In this document: piece after piece, positions 9,223 through 18,256 of the stretch
Position numbering within the stretch: the first letter of the stretch is position 1
Layout of the letters: every line of letters starts with the position of its first letter
Origin: Cycloclasticus sp.
GTDB taxonomy: Bacteria; Pseudomonadota; Gammaproteobacteria; Methylococcales; Cycloclasticaceae
Assembly (NCBI GenBank): GCA_040743155.1
Contig: JBFLJU010000001.1
Span: 1,674,001-1,738,000, forward strand
DNA: 64,000 nt
Direction of reading: 5' to 3'
Position numbers and translations under genes: made by a program
Notes under the pieces: model-generated
Database searches by the model: none
The model's input: the letters and a program-made list of their open reading frames with translations, nothing else
What the model was told of the DNA's origin: nothing

Positions 9223-9732
9223 TTAGTATACTGCCCTTGAATAAGCCACTGATCTGGACCTGTTTCTTCCAATTGTACTAGAACATTCAGAAGCACTCAT
9301 ATCAACAGCATCACTAGCAACGCCAGCAGCCATACCTATTACGTCACCCGCTTTTGAAGCCCTAGATAATAATGATTTGCCAATAGCTGAGACTTTTTTG
9401 AATGAATCTTTAGAGGATTTCTTGGTAAGTAAGCCAATTTGGTCGATTAAACCAATAATGATTTTAACTAACGTTTCATCGGGCTCAGATAATATGGAAT
9501 ATTCCCAAGTATTTAGCCATACAGGATAATGCTTTGTTCCTTCTTGGTCACACAACTCACCTCGAATTGTATTTAATAACAAGGTCTTCCCACTCCCCCA
9601 CTTCCCTTGAATCCCAATAGTAATAGGGGTGGCAGAGGTTTCTATAAAACGTATGAGTCCGTTCGTATATTTTTCAATCTCTAACAAGTCGCCTTGATTA
9701 GGCTCTTTTGCTTTGTCAATTATACTAGCCAC
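9223..9732 (-). pseudogene. truncated KAP-family P-loop NTPase
   Basis: The 169-residue product starts like a KAP NTPase. It has a Walker A at GIQGKWGSGKT (near residues 42-52) and the family-typical VWLNTWEYS a little later. KAP proteins are usually several hundred residues long, with membrane segments inserted between the Walker motifs and a Walker B that this product lacks. It changes to an unrelated Arg/Ser-rich tail (SSTIGRNRSRSVAYSRAVY) and stops. Another minus frame over the same tail, from about 9300 to 9182, reads as ordinary protein ending GPDQWLIQGQYTNLTILRFITL. That suggests a deletion or frameshift joining two coding remnants. It is probably inactive. Confidence 0.6.
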
Positions 9733-9925
9733 TTCAACTTCTTTTTAAAATCCAGTAGCTAGCAAATATATCATTTAAAACACTTCTTGTAGATAAAAGT
9801 ATTCAATGAATGAATACTGTTGAAAAAGAATAATAAAGACCAACAAGTCAAAAACAAACACCTTAAAAAGATGGCAGCTCAACACATAAACACGCTGTAA
9901 TTAGTTGTAGTTTCTTGCCTTGAAA

Positions 9926-9943
9926 TGTCCCACCAGTGTCCCA
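9926..9943. repeat. TGTCCCA direct repeat beside tRNA-Lys
   Basis: TGTCCCA occurs twice, starting at 9926 and 9937, an 11-bp offset of about one helical turn, 48 bp from the 3' end of tRNA-Lys. Short phased direct repeats at tRNA ends are often arm-type binding sites of tyrosine integrases. No integrase gene is present, so this could be a relic or coincidence. Confidence 0.35.
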
Positions 9944-9950
9944 TGAGCAC

Positions 9951-9979
9951 AAAAAAACCAGCTTAAAAAGCTGGTTTTT
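9951..9979 (-). terminator. terminator after tRNA-Lys
   Basis: AAAAACCAGCTT pairs with AAGCTGGTTTTT around AAA, with T-runs on both strands. It lies 11 bp beyond the CCA end of tRNA-Lys and fits termination of the queE-queC-tRNA transcript or of the tRNA alone. Confidence 0.85.
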
Positions 9980-9990
9980 CATGTATTAGA

Positions 9991-10066
9991 TGGTGGGTCG
10001 TGCGCGATTCGAACGCGCGACCATCGCATTAAAAGTGCGGTGCTCTACCGGCTGAGCTAACGACCC
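9991..10066 (-). tRNA. tRNA-Lys (anticodon TTT)
   Basis: The 76-nt cloverleaf on the minus strand has acceptor GGGTCGT paired with ACGACCC, an encoded CCA end, a D-arm GCTC...GAGC, an anticodon loop CTTTTAA and a T-loop GTTCGAATC. It lies just downstream of queC, as in Pseudomonas, where the equivalent tRNA-Lys is an integration site for PAPI-1-type islands. Confidence 0.97.
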
Positions 10067-10154
10067 TCCAAGAGCGGTGCATGATACCGGATTGACGCAA
10101 AAAGACAAGTCGAATTTGCGACTTTAAATGTTAATTTTTATACTACTACTAACT

Positions 10155-10829
10155 TTAGTACTGATAGCGGGTGACGTCGGCTAGATGCGCCTTTTCAAAA
10201 CCTTGCTTACGTAAACGGCACGATTCGCATTCACCACATGCTTCACCCTTTGCATTGGCTTGATAACAAGACACCGTTGCGCTGTAATCGACCTTTAAGG
10301 CATCACCTTTTGCTATTATTTGAGCCTTACTGAGGTTAATTAGCGGTGTGTGTATTTTAAACTTACCTTGTTCAACGCCTGCTTTAGTGGCTAAGTTAGC
10401 CAAGCTCTCAAACGCCTTAATAAACTCAGGGCGGCAATCGGGGTAGCCCGAGTAATCCACCGCATTAACGCCAATAAAGATATCCCACGCATCTAGCACT
10501 TCTGCCCAACCTAGTGCTATAGAAAGAAAAACCGTATTTCTCGCTGGTACGTAGGTGACAGGAATGCCCGCTGACTTTTCAATCGGAACGTTTATGTTTT
10601 CATCTGTTAGCGCAGAGCCACCAAATTCACCCATTCCTAATTTTATTGTTTTGTGTTCTGAGACATTAAAAGTTTTAGCTAACTGGCTAGCCGCCTCCAA
10701 TTCAGAATTATGGCGCTGCCCGTAATCAAAACTGAGTGCATAACACTCATAACCTTGTTCTTTGGCGATCGCCAAAACGGTGGCTGAATCTAACCCACCG
10801 GAAACTAATACTACTGCTTTTTTAGACAT
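10155..10829 (-). CDS. queC: 7-cyano-7-deazaguanine synthase
   Basis: QueC converts 7-carboxy-7-deazaguanine and ammonia to preQ0, using ATP, in queuosine tRNA-modification biosynthesis. The N-terminus shows the PP-loop [11 protein letters not shown], followed by SFDYGQRH. The C-terminal zinc site is visible as C-X8-C-X2-C-X2-C in the segment [17 protein letters not shown]. The length of 224 residues is normal. The ATG at 10829 is preferred over the adjacent GTG at 10832. It lies 21 bp downstream of queE, so the two pathway enzymes are co-transcribed, probably as the tail of the tol-pal transcript. Confidence 0.95.
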   Translation of the reverse strand: MSKKAVVLVSGGLDSATVLAIAKEQGYECYALSFDYGQRHNSELEAASQLAKTFNVSEHKTIKLGMGEFGGSALTDENINVPIEKSAGIPVTYVPARNTVFLSIALGWAEVLDAWDIFIGVNAVDYSGYPDCRPEFIKAFESLANLATKAGVEQGKFKIHTPLINLSKAQIIAKGDALKVDYSATVSCYQANAKGEACGECESCRLRKQGFEKAHLADVTRYQY

Positions 10830-10850
10830 CACTTAATCTTTTATGGTTTG

Positions 10851-11498
10851 TTACTTACCGGGCGTGTCGCCCCACAAGTATTTATGGAGCTGAATCTGAA
10901 ATCTTACTGGCAGCTTTTCCTCTATCACCCAATTTGCAAGATCTACTGCTTGAAGCTGCCCTTGCACCGGTGAAAACAGTATTTCGCATTTATCGGCCAG
11001 CTCATGCTCTTGCATGTGTTGTTTCGACCAATCAAAATCTGTTTTATCACAAATAACGTATTTTACTTGATCACCTTTTGCTAGGTATTGATAATTTTCA
11101 TGAAGGTTTTTAGCCATCTCACCAGAACCCGGGGTTTTAACGTCTAGTACTTTAATAACACGCTGGTCGACCTCAGAGACACTCAATGCACCGCTGGTTT
11201 CTAATGAAACATGGTAGCCAGCATCGCATAATTGGCGCATCAAATCATGCACCCGTTTTTGCGCCAATGGCTCACCACCGGTTACATTAATATACTGTGC
11301 ACCCTGCTTATCAACTTCTTCAAGAATGTCGTCAATGCGGCGAGTTTCACCGCCATGAAATGCATACTCTGTATCACAGTAACCACACCGCAAAGGGCAG
11401 CCCGTTAGGCGGATAAAGGTCGTAGGCAAGCCCACTGTTTTACCTTCCCCTTGCAGTGAATAAAAAATTTCCGTAATACGTAAACTATCTTTCGACAT
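10851..11498 (-). CDS. queE: 7-carboxy-7-deazaguanine synthase (radical SAM)
   Basis: This 215-residue radical-SAM enzyme rearranges 6-carboxytetrahydropterin to 7-carboxy-7-deazaguanine, the substrate of QueC. The CX3CX2C cluster motif is TGCPLRCGYCDT near residues 33-43. YSLQGEG at the N-terminus and NVTGGEPL are family hallmarks. It lies between cpoB (30-bp gap) and queC (21-bp gap) on the same strand. The pathway's folE, queD and queF homologues are not in the window. Confidence 0.95.
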   Translation of the reverse strand: MSKDSLRITEIFYSLQGEGKTVGLPTTFIRLTGCPLRCGYCDTEYAFHGGETRRIDDILEEVDKQGAQYINVTGGEPLAQKRVHDLMRQLCDAGYHVSLETSGALSVSEVDQRVIKVLDVKTPGSGEMAKNLHENYQYLAKGDQVKYVICDKTDFDWSKQHMQEHELADKCEILFSPVQGQLQAVDLANWVIEEKLPVRFQIQLHKYLWGDTPGK

Positions 11499-11528
11499 AG
11501 CGATTACAACTGGGCCTTAAGTAAGTGA

Positions 11529-12302
11529 TTAATGTTTATCTTGCCGCATTTTGGCAAGCCTTTTCTTGGCGAGGCTGGCTACGGTGGTTCCTGGGTACGC
11601 TGCAGTCACTTTTTCTAACGTTACCGTTGCTTGTTGCCATTGTTTATTTTCGTATTGAATAAAGCCGACTTTCAACATCGCATCTTTTGCCTTTGAATGT
11701 GCGGGGTACTGCGATATCACTTTGCTAAACTCATCAAACGCACGCTTAAAATCGCGGTTTACATAACTCGCTTCGCCTAACCAATACAGAGCATTGGGTA
11801 TATAAATACTGTTAGGAAAACTAGAAACAAACTCCGTAAAGTCGGTAATTGACTGCTGATATCGACCCGACTTTAAGCTTGAAAATGCCTTATCGTATGC
11901 CAGCTTATCGTGCCCGCCTGCCACCACTGATGACTGAACCGTTTGAGCCGGTACGCCATTTTGCGCTTCGACTGGCGTTAGCTGCCCGATGTTTGGCAAG
12001 GTTTTTTTACCGGCTTCTAATTGGACAATTCGTCTATCGGTATCAAGATATAAATCACGCTGACGTTTTTTCAGCGTTTCAATTAGGTAGTTTTGCTCTT
12101 CAATTTGACCACGCATTTGCTGAACTTCACGCTGAAGCTGCTCAAGCCGGTTGTACATACCTAACAAGCTAGCAGCCGATGTTTGCGCGGGTGCTACCGA
12201 TAAGCGCCCACTAGTGCCATCCACAACTGGCGGTAGGGCTGCCGAAGCAGCCCCACTCATAAGCATTAAGGCGGCAAACCGCCCTATTGTTTTTTTACTC
12301 AT
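11529..12302 (-). CDS. cpoB: Tol-Pal system coordinator of cell division (YbgF/CpoB)
   Basis: The 257-residue periplasmic protein has a signal peptide ending near GAASA. An N-terminal trimerising coiled coil (LEQLQREVQQMRGQIEEQ) follows, then C-terminal TPR-type repeats (YDKAFSSLKSGRYQQSITDF, NALYWLGEASYVNRDF). CpoB links Tol-Pal constriction energy to peptidoglycan synthesis by PBP1B in well-studied species. Its ATG overlaps the pal stop in a TGATG arrangement, indicating coupled translation. The upstream TTG at 12305 is a less likely start. Confidence 0.93.
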   Translation of the reverse strand: MSKKTIGRFAALMLMSGAASAALPPVVDGTSGRLSVAPAQTSAASLLGMYNRLEQLQREVQQMRGQIEEQNYLIETLKKRQRDLYLDTDRRIVQLEAGKKTLPNIGQLTPVEAQNGVPAQTVQSSVVAGGHDKLAYDKAFSSLKSGRYQQSITDFTEFVSSFPNSIYIPNALYWLGEASYVNRDFKRAFDEFSKVISQYPAHSKAKDAMLKVGFIQYENKQWQQATVTLEKVTAAYPGTTVASLAKKRLAKMRQDKH

Positions 12303-12838
12303 CAATGTGCTGGGTAAATAAGTTCAACACGGCGGTTTAAATGCCAAGCTGATTCATCATGTCCTCTTGCAACTGGCTTTTCTTCACCAAGAGCTACCGC
12401 TTCGGTTTGGTGAGCCGACGCACCTTGAAGTGATAATAGATTTTGAACCGTTTTCGCACGTTTTTCACTCAACGCTACGTTGTATTCACGCGTTCCACGT
12501 TCGTCGGCATGGCCTTCAACAATAACTGAAACATTGCTGTTTGCAGCTAAATACGCACCATGTGCTGCCAATACTGCTTCGTATTGAGGCTGTACCGCAC
12601 TGCTATCAAACGCAAAGTAAATAACCTTTGTTGACAAGGGGCTTGATGGATTATCAAGCGGGTGCCCTGAAAAACTACTGCCATCGCCAACACCACTTGT
12701 TGTTGCACCACCGCTCGCACTACCGTTCGCACTACCTGCTATTCCTGAGCCGGCGTCTTCGTCGCCACCAAACATACTACAACCCGCTAAAACCGTTGAA
12801 AGCAAAAGAGCAGTTAATAAATTCTTACAGATTTTCAT
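12302..12838 (-). CDS. pal: peptidoglycan-associated lipoprotein Pal
   Basis: Pal is an outer-membrane lipoprotein that binds meso-DAP of peptidoglycan and TolB. The 178-residue precursor has a type II signal peptide with lipobox LAGC (Cys near residue 20). A Gly/Ser-rich linker leads to a C-terminal OmpA-like domain with the motif EGHADERGTREYNVALSEKR, which carries the conserved Asp and Arg that contact peptidoglycan. It sits between tolB and cpoB in the canonical order. Confidence 0.97.
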   Translation of the reverse strand: MKICKNLLTALLLSTVLAGCSMFGGDEDAGSGIAGSANGSASGGATTSGVGDGSSFSGHPLDNPSSPLSTKVIYFAFDSSAVQPQYEAVLAAHGAYLAANSNVSVIVEGHADERGTREYNVALSEKRAKTVQNLLSLQGASAHQTEAVALGEEKPVARGHDESAWHLNRRVELIYPAH

Positions 12839-12852
12839 TTTTATTCCTTACG

Positions 12853-14154
12853 TTAATATTTAAAAGGCGACCACGCTGGTTCTCTCACTTCACCACCTTG
12901 CAGACGAAGCTTTTGACGAACTTTACCGTCAGATGATACCGCAGCTAAAATGGATTTCAAGCCATCATTGGTTGAATATAAAATCATACTGCCATTAGGC
13001 GCGTAACTCGGTGATTCATCTAATTTTCCATTCGTTAAAATATTAGTGAAACCGGTCTTCAAATCCATTGTAGCAATTCGGTACTGGCCGTTAACTCGAT
13101 GCACCATCGTAATGTATTTTCCATCTGGTGAATAACTGGCTCTCGCGTTATACGAGCCTTCGAAAGTTATTCGACCTGCCTGCCCACCGTTTGCCGAAAT
13201 TCGGTAAATTTGTGGCTTACCACCTCGGTCAGAGGTGAAAATAATCTGACGCCCATCAGGCGACCAATCCGGCTCCGTATCAATAGCATAACTTCTCGTT
13301 AAACGACGAAATGAGCGAGTGATCACATTATAAATATAAATATCGGCGCTCCCGTCTTTAGAAAGCGTTAACGCTAATTGGCTACCGTCTGGCGACCATG
13401 AGGGTGCGCCATTGATCCCTTTGAATGAATGTAACTTCTCACGTTGCCCGGTCCTAAGTGTTTGTGTATAGATCGAGGAACGTCGCTGTTCATACGACAC
13501 GTAAGAAATCTTATCGCCTGTTGGCGACCAAGCCGGTGACATAACCGGTTCAGATGAGGTCACTATTGTTTTCGCGCCGTAGCCATCAGCATCCGCTACT
13601 TGAATTTTATATTCCGTTTGACCATTCGCTCCAGGCATCGATGTGACGTAGGCCATTCTGGTACTAAAGGCACCTTTTTGACCGGTTAATTTTTCATAGA
13701 TCAAATCACTAATTCGATGCGCGACACCCCGCAAACTCGAGCGGTTAGCAGGAATACTAAACCCCGTTAACTGCTCTCCTTTATACACATCAAACAATTG
13801 AAATTGAACCGATAAGCTACCATTCGCAGCGGACGTTACCTTGCCAATAACTAGGTTATCTTGCCCCAACGCCTGCCAGTTACGAAAATTCACCTGTTCA
13901 GCCGATGATGGTTTGCTCAACATGTCGGTACGCGGCAATGCCTTAAAACGACCACTTCGCGCCAAGTCATCAGCAATAATTTGAGCTATATCAACCGGCA
14001 AACCACCCATAACCTGCGCGCTTGAAAACGGCACAACGACAATCGGTTGAGCGGATGAAACGCCTTGCGTTATTTCAATTCTCAAGGCGTCAGCCACGGC
14101 AGAAAAACTCAACAACACGCATAACAATAAACTGGCTTTAATCATTCTGGTCAT
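12853..14154 (-). CDS. tolB: Tol-Pal system beta-propeller protein TolB
   Basis: This 433-residue periplasmic protein has a Sec signal peptide ending near VADA. An N-terminal alpha/beta domain (VVVPFSSAQ...IIADDLARSGRFKAL) is followed by a six-bladed propeller with repeated (S/A)WSPDG and SPDGKYI motifs. It shuttles between Pal and TolA during outer-membrane constriction. It is 6 bp from tolA and 14 bp from pal, consistent with one operon. Confidence 0.97.
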   Translation of the reverse strand: MTRMIKASLLLCVLLSFSAVADALRIEITQGVSSAQPIVVVPFSSAQVMGGLPVDIAQIIADDLARSGRFKALPRTDMLSKPSSAEQVNFRNWQALGQDNLVIGKVTSAANGSLSVQFQLFDVYKGEQLTGFSIPANRSSLRGVAHRISDLIYEKLTGQKGAFSTRMAYVTSMPGANGQTEYKIQVADADGYGAKTIVTSSEPVMSPAWSPTGDKISYVSYEQRRSSIYTQTLRTGQREKLHSFKGINGAPSWSPDGSQLALTLSKDGSADIYIYNVITRSFRRLTRSYAIDTEPDWSPDGRQIIFTSDRGGKPQIYRISANGGQAGRITFEGSYNARASYSPDGKYITMVHRVNGQYRIATMDLKTGFTNILTNGKLDESPSYAPNGSMILYSTNDGLKSILAAVSSDGKVRQKLRLQGGEVREPAWSPFKY

Positions 14155-14160
14155 TCGTTA

Positions 14161-15045
14161 TCAGCCTCCTGGCCTAAAATAAAATTCAAGTGTTCGAAAG
14201 TAATTAAACATACTGGGGTCGCTTGGCAGTGGCAGTGGTGCGGCCTTTCTTGTAGCGCGTTCAACAGAGCGGTCAAAAAACGTATTACCACTCGATTTAA
14301 TCACCTGCGCATCAATCACATCGCCGCCAGGAATCAAGCGGACTCGCACAACGCAATTTAAGCCCATAATATCACCCGGTGGCTGTATCCAATTGCGTTC
14401 CACTTTTTGTCTAATCAAGTCGGTATAACTGGCAACCGCTACTTGTGCACGCATTTGTTGTTCTTCCAATGCCGCCTGTTCACGCAAATCCTGTTCTCGT
14501 TCAGCCTGTTCTCGTTCAGCCTGTTCTCGTTCAGCCTGTTCTTGCGCTGCTTTAGCTTCCGCCGCTGCTTTAATTTTTTCGGCTTTTTCCCTCGCCAAGC
14601 GCTGTTTTAGCTCTTTAGCTTGCGCCAGTTTCTTTTTCTTTGCTGCTTCAGCCTTTTTCTTTTTAGCCAGCGATTTTTGCTTCTTTAACTTAGCTTGTCT
14701 TGCTGCTTCGTCGGCTTTTTGTTGTGCTAACTTTTTCTCTTGGCTGGCCTTTTTCTTTTTAAGGTCGGCAATTTTCTTTTCTTCAGCTAATCGTTTCTTC
14801 CTTAAATCATCAACCCGCTTTTTGTCTTGTAGCTTCTTTTTCTTTTCTAATTTTTTAAGCTCTTCAGCTGCTGCCTTAATTTTTGATTCGTCGATAACCG
14901 TTGCTTTAACGATATTAACCGGCGGCTTTGAGTGTATTTCATCATCTGTAAAATCGATGCCAAACACAAAAAACGCCACTAGCAGCAAATGGAAAGTAAC
15001 TGACAAGACAACCGCTAAAGGGTGCTTTTTAAATATACCTATCAT
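14161..15045 (-). CDS. tolA: cell envelope integrity protein TolA
   Basis: TolA spans the inner membrane (one segment near residues 10-30, VVLSVTFHLLLVAFFVFGID). A long Lys/Ala/Glu coiled coil crosses the periplasm. The C-terminal TonB-like domain (residues ~210-294: YTDLIRQKVERNWIQPPG, LIPGGDVIDAQVIKSSG) contacts TolB. Length 294 is shorter than the E. coli protein. The coiled coil holds a short in-frame EREQA repeat encoded by three 15-bp units. It lies between tolR (14-bp gap) and tolB. Confidence 0.95.
   Translation of the reverse strand: MIGIFKKHPLAVVLSVTFHLLLVAFFVFGIDFTDDEIHSKPPVNIVKATVIDESKIKAAAEELKKLEKKKKLQDKKRVDDLRKKRLAEEKKIADLKKKKASQEKKLAQQKADEAARQAKLKKQKSLAKKKKAEAAKKKKLAQAKELKQRLAREKAEKIKAAAEAKAAQEQAEREQAEREQAEREQDLREQAALEEQQMRAQVAVASYTDLIRQKVERNWIQPPGDIMGLNCVVRVRLIPGGDVIDAQVIKSSGNTFFDRSVERATRKAAPLPLPSDPSMFNYFRTLEFYFRPGG
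14490..14540. repeat. 15-bp tandem repeat in the tolA coiled coil
   Basis: The unit CAGCCTGTTCTCGTT occurs three times in a row with a degenerate fourth, encoding EREQA in TolA. The in-frame length suggests tolerated slippage in the helical spacer. Confidence 0.8.
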
Positions 15046-15059
15046 TGCAATATCACTAC

Positions 15060-15476
15060 TTAACTGGGGTCGGTTAGCAAACCAACGCTAGGAACACCCG
15101 CCGCTTGCAAGGTCGTCATGGCACGCACCACTTCACCATACGCTACGCCTTTATCCCCTCGAATCATCACCGAGGTTTTAGGTTTGTTACGCAACACCGC
15201 GGCCACCTTAATTTGCAATGTTTCGCTCGAAATAGCTTGATCCGTATTCTCGCCAACATCCAAATAATATTGACCTTGTCGATCCACTGTAACGACCAAG
15301 GGTTGAATATTATTGTCATCAACTTGCTCCGCATCTGCTTGCGGCAAGTCGATCTCTACACCCTGCTGAATAAGTGGCGCGGTGATCATAAAAATAATCA
15401 GCAACACCAACATGACGTCGATATAAGGCACCACATTAATTTCACCCATCGGGCGACGTTTAGTACTACGCGCCAC
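15060..15476 (-). CDS. tolR: Tol-Pal proton-channel subunit TolR
   Basis: TolR forms the proton-driven motor with TolQ. The mature sequence begins [20 protein letters not shown], and the single membrane helix carries the essential Asp ([14 protein letters not shown]). The C-terminal periplasmic domain ends GLLTDPS. A longer upstream frame exists, but homologues start just before the RRPM segment. The GTG at 15476 is therefore preferred, giving 138 residues, a GAG Shine-Dalgarno core about 8 nt upstream and an 11-bp overlap with tolQ. Confidence 0.9.
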   Translation of the reverse strand: MARSTKRRPMGEINVVPYIDVMLVLLIIFMITAPLIQQGVEIDLPQADAEQVDDNNIQPLVVTVDRQGQYYLDVGENTDQAISSETLQIKVAAVLRNKPKTSVMIRGDKGVAYGEVVRAMTTLQAAGVPSVGLLTDPS

Positions 15477-16167
15477 TGTTTTTCTCGTGCATACTGATAT
15501 GAGCTTGACGTTGTAACACGGTCGTAAAGTCATCCATAAACGTTTCATAACGCGTTGCTAAGCGGTCTGCATTCGTTGAAAACCGGTTATACGCCACCAC
15601 CGCTGGGATCGCTGCAAACAAGCCCATGGCTGTTGCTACTAGCGCTTCTGAAATACCCGGAGCCACTAAGGCCAGCGTTGCTTGCTTCATATTTCCAAGT
15701 GCTTGGAACGAACTCATAATGCCCCACACAGTGCCAAACAAGCCAACATAGGGACTGGTTGAGCCGACGGTGGCTAAAAATGGCAAGTGGTTGTCTAGCA
15801 GGTCCATTTCTCGGTTGTATTGAGCCTGCATCGCACGGCGCGCACCCTCAACCACGTGCATCGGTTCCATGCCTTTTTGTTCGTTTAAGCGCTTATATTC
15901 CACAAAGCCCGTGTGAAAAATACTTTCCATACCACTTTTGTCGTAGTGATCTGAACTGACTTGACGTGACAGTTCGTTCAGGTCGATACCAGACCAAAAG
16001 CGTTTTTCAAAGGTATTGGTTACTTTAAAGGCGAATTGAAACTCTTTATATTTTGCAAAAATAAACGTCCACGAAACAACCGATGCCATCACCAGTATCA
16101 GCATTACTAACTTTACGATGGGCCCTGCTTGAGAAATCAGGTGTACGATAGATAAATCATTAGTCAT
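15466..16167 (-). CDS. tolQ: Tol-Pal proton-channel subunit TolQ
   Basis: This 233-residue inner-membrane protein has three membrane segments: near residues 15-37 ([20 protein letters not shown]), near 130-155 ([19 protein letters not shown]) and near 167-190 ([19 protein letters not shown]). The conserved channel-lining Thr/Gly segments are present. Its start overlaps the ybgC stop by 4 bp. Confidence 0.96.
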   Translation of the reverse strand: MTNDLSIVHLISQAGPIVKLVMLILVMASVVSWTFIFAKYKEFQFAFKVTNTFEKRFWSGIDLNELSRQVSSDHYDKSGMESIFHTGFVEYKRLNEQKGMEPMHVVEGARRAMQAQYNREMDLLDNHLPFLATVGSTSPYVGLFGTVWGIMSSFQALGNMKQATLALVAPGISEALVATAMGLFAAIPAVVAYNRFSTNADRLATRYETFMDDFTTVLQRQAHISMHEKNSGA

Positions 16168-16574
16168 GTTAATTGCTCAATCATTAATTTTGGAATAGCT
16201 TTAACCTTCATGCTGTGTGCATCGAGGCAAGCGACTTTTATTACCGCTTTGTTTATTATTTCACGGTTCGGCTGCTCTCGTATGATCGTTTGATGAAAAA
16301 TCAATGAAGCGCGTTTTAATTCTGCTATGTGGGTCTGTACTGTTAAATTATCGTCAAATTTGGCTGGCTTTAGATAATCCATTTGAACAGCCCTAACGGC
16401 AAACGCAACACCTTGCTCGTCTATCAACGCGCCTTGTTCAAACCCTTCGCTGCGTAAAAATTCGGTACGCGCTCTTTCTAAGTATTTTAGATAGTTGGCA
16501 TAGTACACAATACCTTGCATATCGGTATCTTCGTAATAAATCCTAATAGGCCATTGGTGATTTTTGTCTGTCAT
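16164..16574 (-). CDS. ybgC: acyl-CoA thioesterase YbgC
   Basis: This 136-residue single hot-dog-fold protein has the 4-hydroxybenzoyl-CoA thioesterase signature. YYEDTDMQGIVYYANYLKYL near residues 13-32 contains the catalytic Asp. It is the first gene of the tol-pal operon in most gammaproteobacteria, as here, and is thought to hydrolyse acyl-CoA in phospholipid metabolism. It overlaps tolQ by 4 bp. Confidence 0.93.
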   Translation of the reverse strand: MTDKNHQWPIRIYYEDTDMQGIVYYANYLKYLERARTEFLRSEGFEQGALIDEQGVAFAVRAVQMDYLKPAKFDDNLTVQTHIAELKRASLIFHQTIIREQPNREIINKAVIKVACLDAHSMKVKAIPKLMIEQLT

Positions 16575-16597
16575 AAGGTCAACTAAGGTGTATTGAC

Positions 16598-17644
16598 TTA
16601 CTCAGCGTCAAACGAAGCATTTTCTGCATCCGCATCGCTTTTACTGGGCACCTTTAAACCTAAGTGTTCATACGCATGACGTGTTGCCATTCGCCCGCGC
16701 GGCGTTCTCATAATGTAACCCTTTTGAATTAGGTACGGTTCGAGCACATCTTCGACGGTTCCGCGTTCTTCGCTAAGTGCCGCAGCCAAGCTATCTACAC
16801 CCACCGGGCCACCATCGAAGGTTTCTATTAGCGTCTTTAACAAACGACGATCCATCTTGTCAAAACCACTCTTATCCACCTCAAGCATCGTTAAGGCTTT
16901 ATTGGCCATATCGGCCGTAATCACGCCGTCACCTTTGACGTCCGCATAATCCCTCACCCGTCTGAGCAAACGATTCGCAATTCGAGGTGTGCCGCGTGAC
17001 CTTACGGCAATTTCCCTTGCGCCATCACTGTCTGAGCGCAACGCCAAAATATCCATTGAACGCTGAACGATATGCGATAAATCGGCATCATTATAAAACT
17101 CTAAGCGTTGAGTAATACCGAACCTGTCACGTAAGGGCGAGGTGAGCAAGCCCGCCCGCGTGGTTGCGCCCACTAAGGTGAATGGCGGTAAGTCTAATTT
17201 AATAGAACGCGCGGCAGGACCCTCGCCAATCATAATGTCTAATTGGTAATCTTCCATCGCTGGGTAGAGAATTTCTTCCACCACCGGACTAAGACGATGT
17301 ATTTCATCGATAAACAATACGTCGCCTTCTTCAAGATTAGTTAGTAACGCCGCCAGATCGCCGGCTTTTTCTAAAACAGGGCCGGATGTCTGCCGCAAAT
17401 TCACCCCCATTTCATGCGCAATAATGTGCGACAGTGTCGTTTTGCCTAAACCGGGTGGGCCAAAAATTAATACGTGATCCAAGGCTTCAGAACGCGCCTT
17501 TGCCGCCGACATAAAAATTTCCATCTGCTCACGAATAGCAGGCTGGCCGATATAATCTACTAATGTTTTAGGGCGAATAGCCCGGTCTATTGCTTCATCA
17601 TCAAGCAAGTTATCAGAACTAATGAGTCGGTCACTTTCTATCAT
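16598..17644 (-). CDS. ruvB: Holliday junction branch-migration ATPase RuvB
   Basis: The 348-residue AAA+ motor shows Walker [10 protein letters not shown], Walker B FIDEIHRL, sensor ATTRAGLL and arginine-finger segment [10 protein letters not shown]-terminal winged-helix follows ([18 protein letters not shown]). Hexamers drive branch migration at junctions bound by RuvA. It lies 12 bp downstream of ruvA. Confidence 0.97.
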   Translation of the reverse strand: MIESDRLISSDNLLDDEAIDRAIRPKTLVDYIGQPAIREQMEIFMSAAKARSEALDHVLIFGPPGLGKTTLSHIIAHEMGVNLRQTSGPVLEKAGDLAALLTNLEEGDVLFIDEIHRLSPVVEEILYPAMEDYQLDIMIGEGPAARSIKLDLPPFTLVGATTRAGLLTSPLRDRFGITQRLEFYNDADLSHIVQRSMDILALRSDSDGAREIAVRSRGTPRIANRLLRRVRDYADVKGDGVITADMANKALTMLEVDKSGFDKMDRRLLKTLIETFDGGPVGVDSLAAALSEERGTVEDVLEPYLIQKGYIMRTPRGRMATRHAYEHLGLKVPSKSDADAENASFDAE

Positions 17645-17656
17645 ACTTATGGCTTC

Positions 17657-18256
17657 TTATTTTTTTGCCGCTGATTGTAAGGCAGAACGGATAATTTGTT
17701 CACTGCTTGCATCATCATTCGCAACGGCCCGCGCACGTTTCTCAGCATCTTGTGGTTTATAACCTAATGCCACTAAGGCACTAACGGCTTCATCAATTGG
17801 CGAGGCTTGTTGCGTTAAGCTGGCTGAAGCCAACTTGCTGTCGCCAGCTATTTTTTCTGGCAAACGATCTCGCATATCGATGATAAGTCGCTCGGCCGTT
17901 TTTTTGCCAATACCCGGCAAACGAACCATCGCAACCACGTTATTTTCGCTCACCCACAAACAAAAATCATCGACACTCACGCCCGATAAAATACCCAGCG
18001 CCACCTTAGGCCCAACGCCATTAACCTTAATTAAACTTCTAAATAACGCCCGCTCTTGCTCGGTTAAAAAGCCGTACAAGATATGCGCATCCTCGCGCAC
18101 CACGAGGTGTGTTCGCATCAACACCTTTTCACCTAATCCGGGCAAATTAAAGAAGCTCGACATCGGTGTTTCAATATCGTAGCCCACACCATTTACGTCT
18201 ATGATCACATGCGGTGCTTGTTTTTCATGCACCGTACCACTTAGAAAGCCAATCAT
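17657..18256 (-). CDS. ruvA: Holliday junction DNA helicase subunit RuvA
   Basis: RuvA binds four-way junctions as tetramers and loads RuvB. The protein begins MIGFLSGTV with an OB-fold. Tandem helix-hairpin-helix motifs follow ([13 protein letters not shown] and [13 protein letters not shown]), then a C-terminal UBA-like domain ([16 protein letters not shown]). A longer in-frame extension exists upstream, but the ATG at 18256 matches the family N-terminus and overlaps the ruvC stop as ATGA. Length 199 is normal. Confidence 0.96.
   Translation of the reverse strand: MIGFLSGTVHEKQAPHVIIDVNGVGYDIETPMSSFFNLPGLGEKVLMRTHLVVREDAHILYGFLTEQERALFRSLIKVNGVGPKVALGILSGVSVDDFCLWVSENNVVAMVRLPGIGKKTAERLIIDMRDRLPEKIAGDSKLASASLTQQASPIDEAVSALVALGYKPQDAEKRARAVANDDASSEQIIRSALQSAAKK

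Noticed and set aside
9223-9990. Intact defence or prophage system next to tRNA-Lys
   Set aside because: Only an NTPase fragment is present; no integrase, nuclease or capsid-type gene could be read in any frame.
14490-14540. 15-bp repeats as a regulatory or CRISPR-like array
   Set aside because: They lie inside tolA and encode an in-frame coiled-coil repeat.
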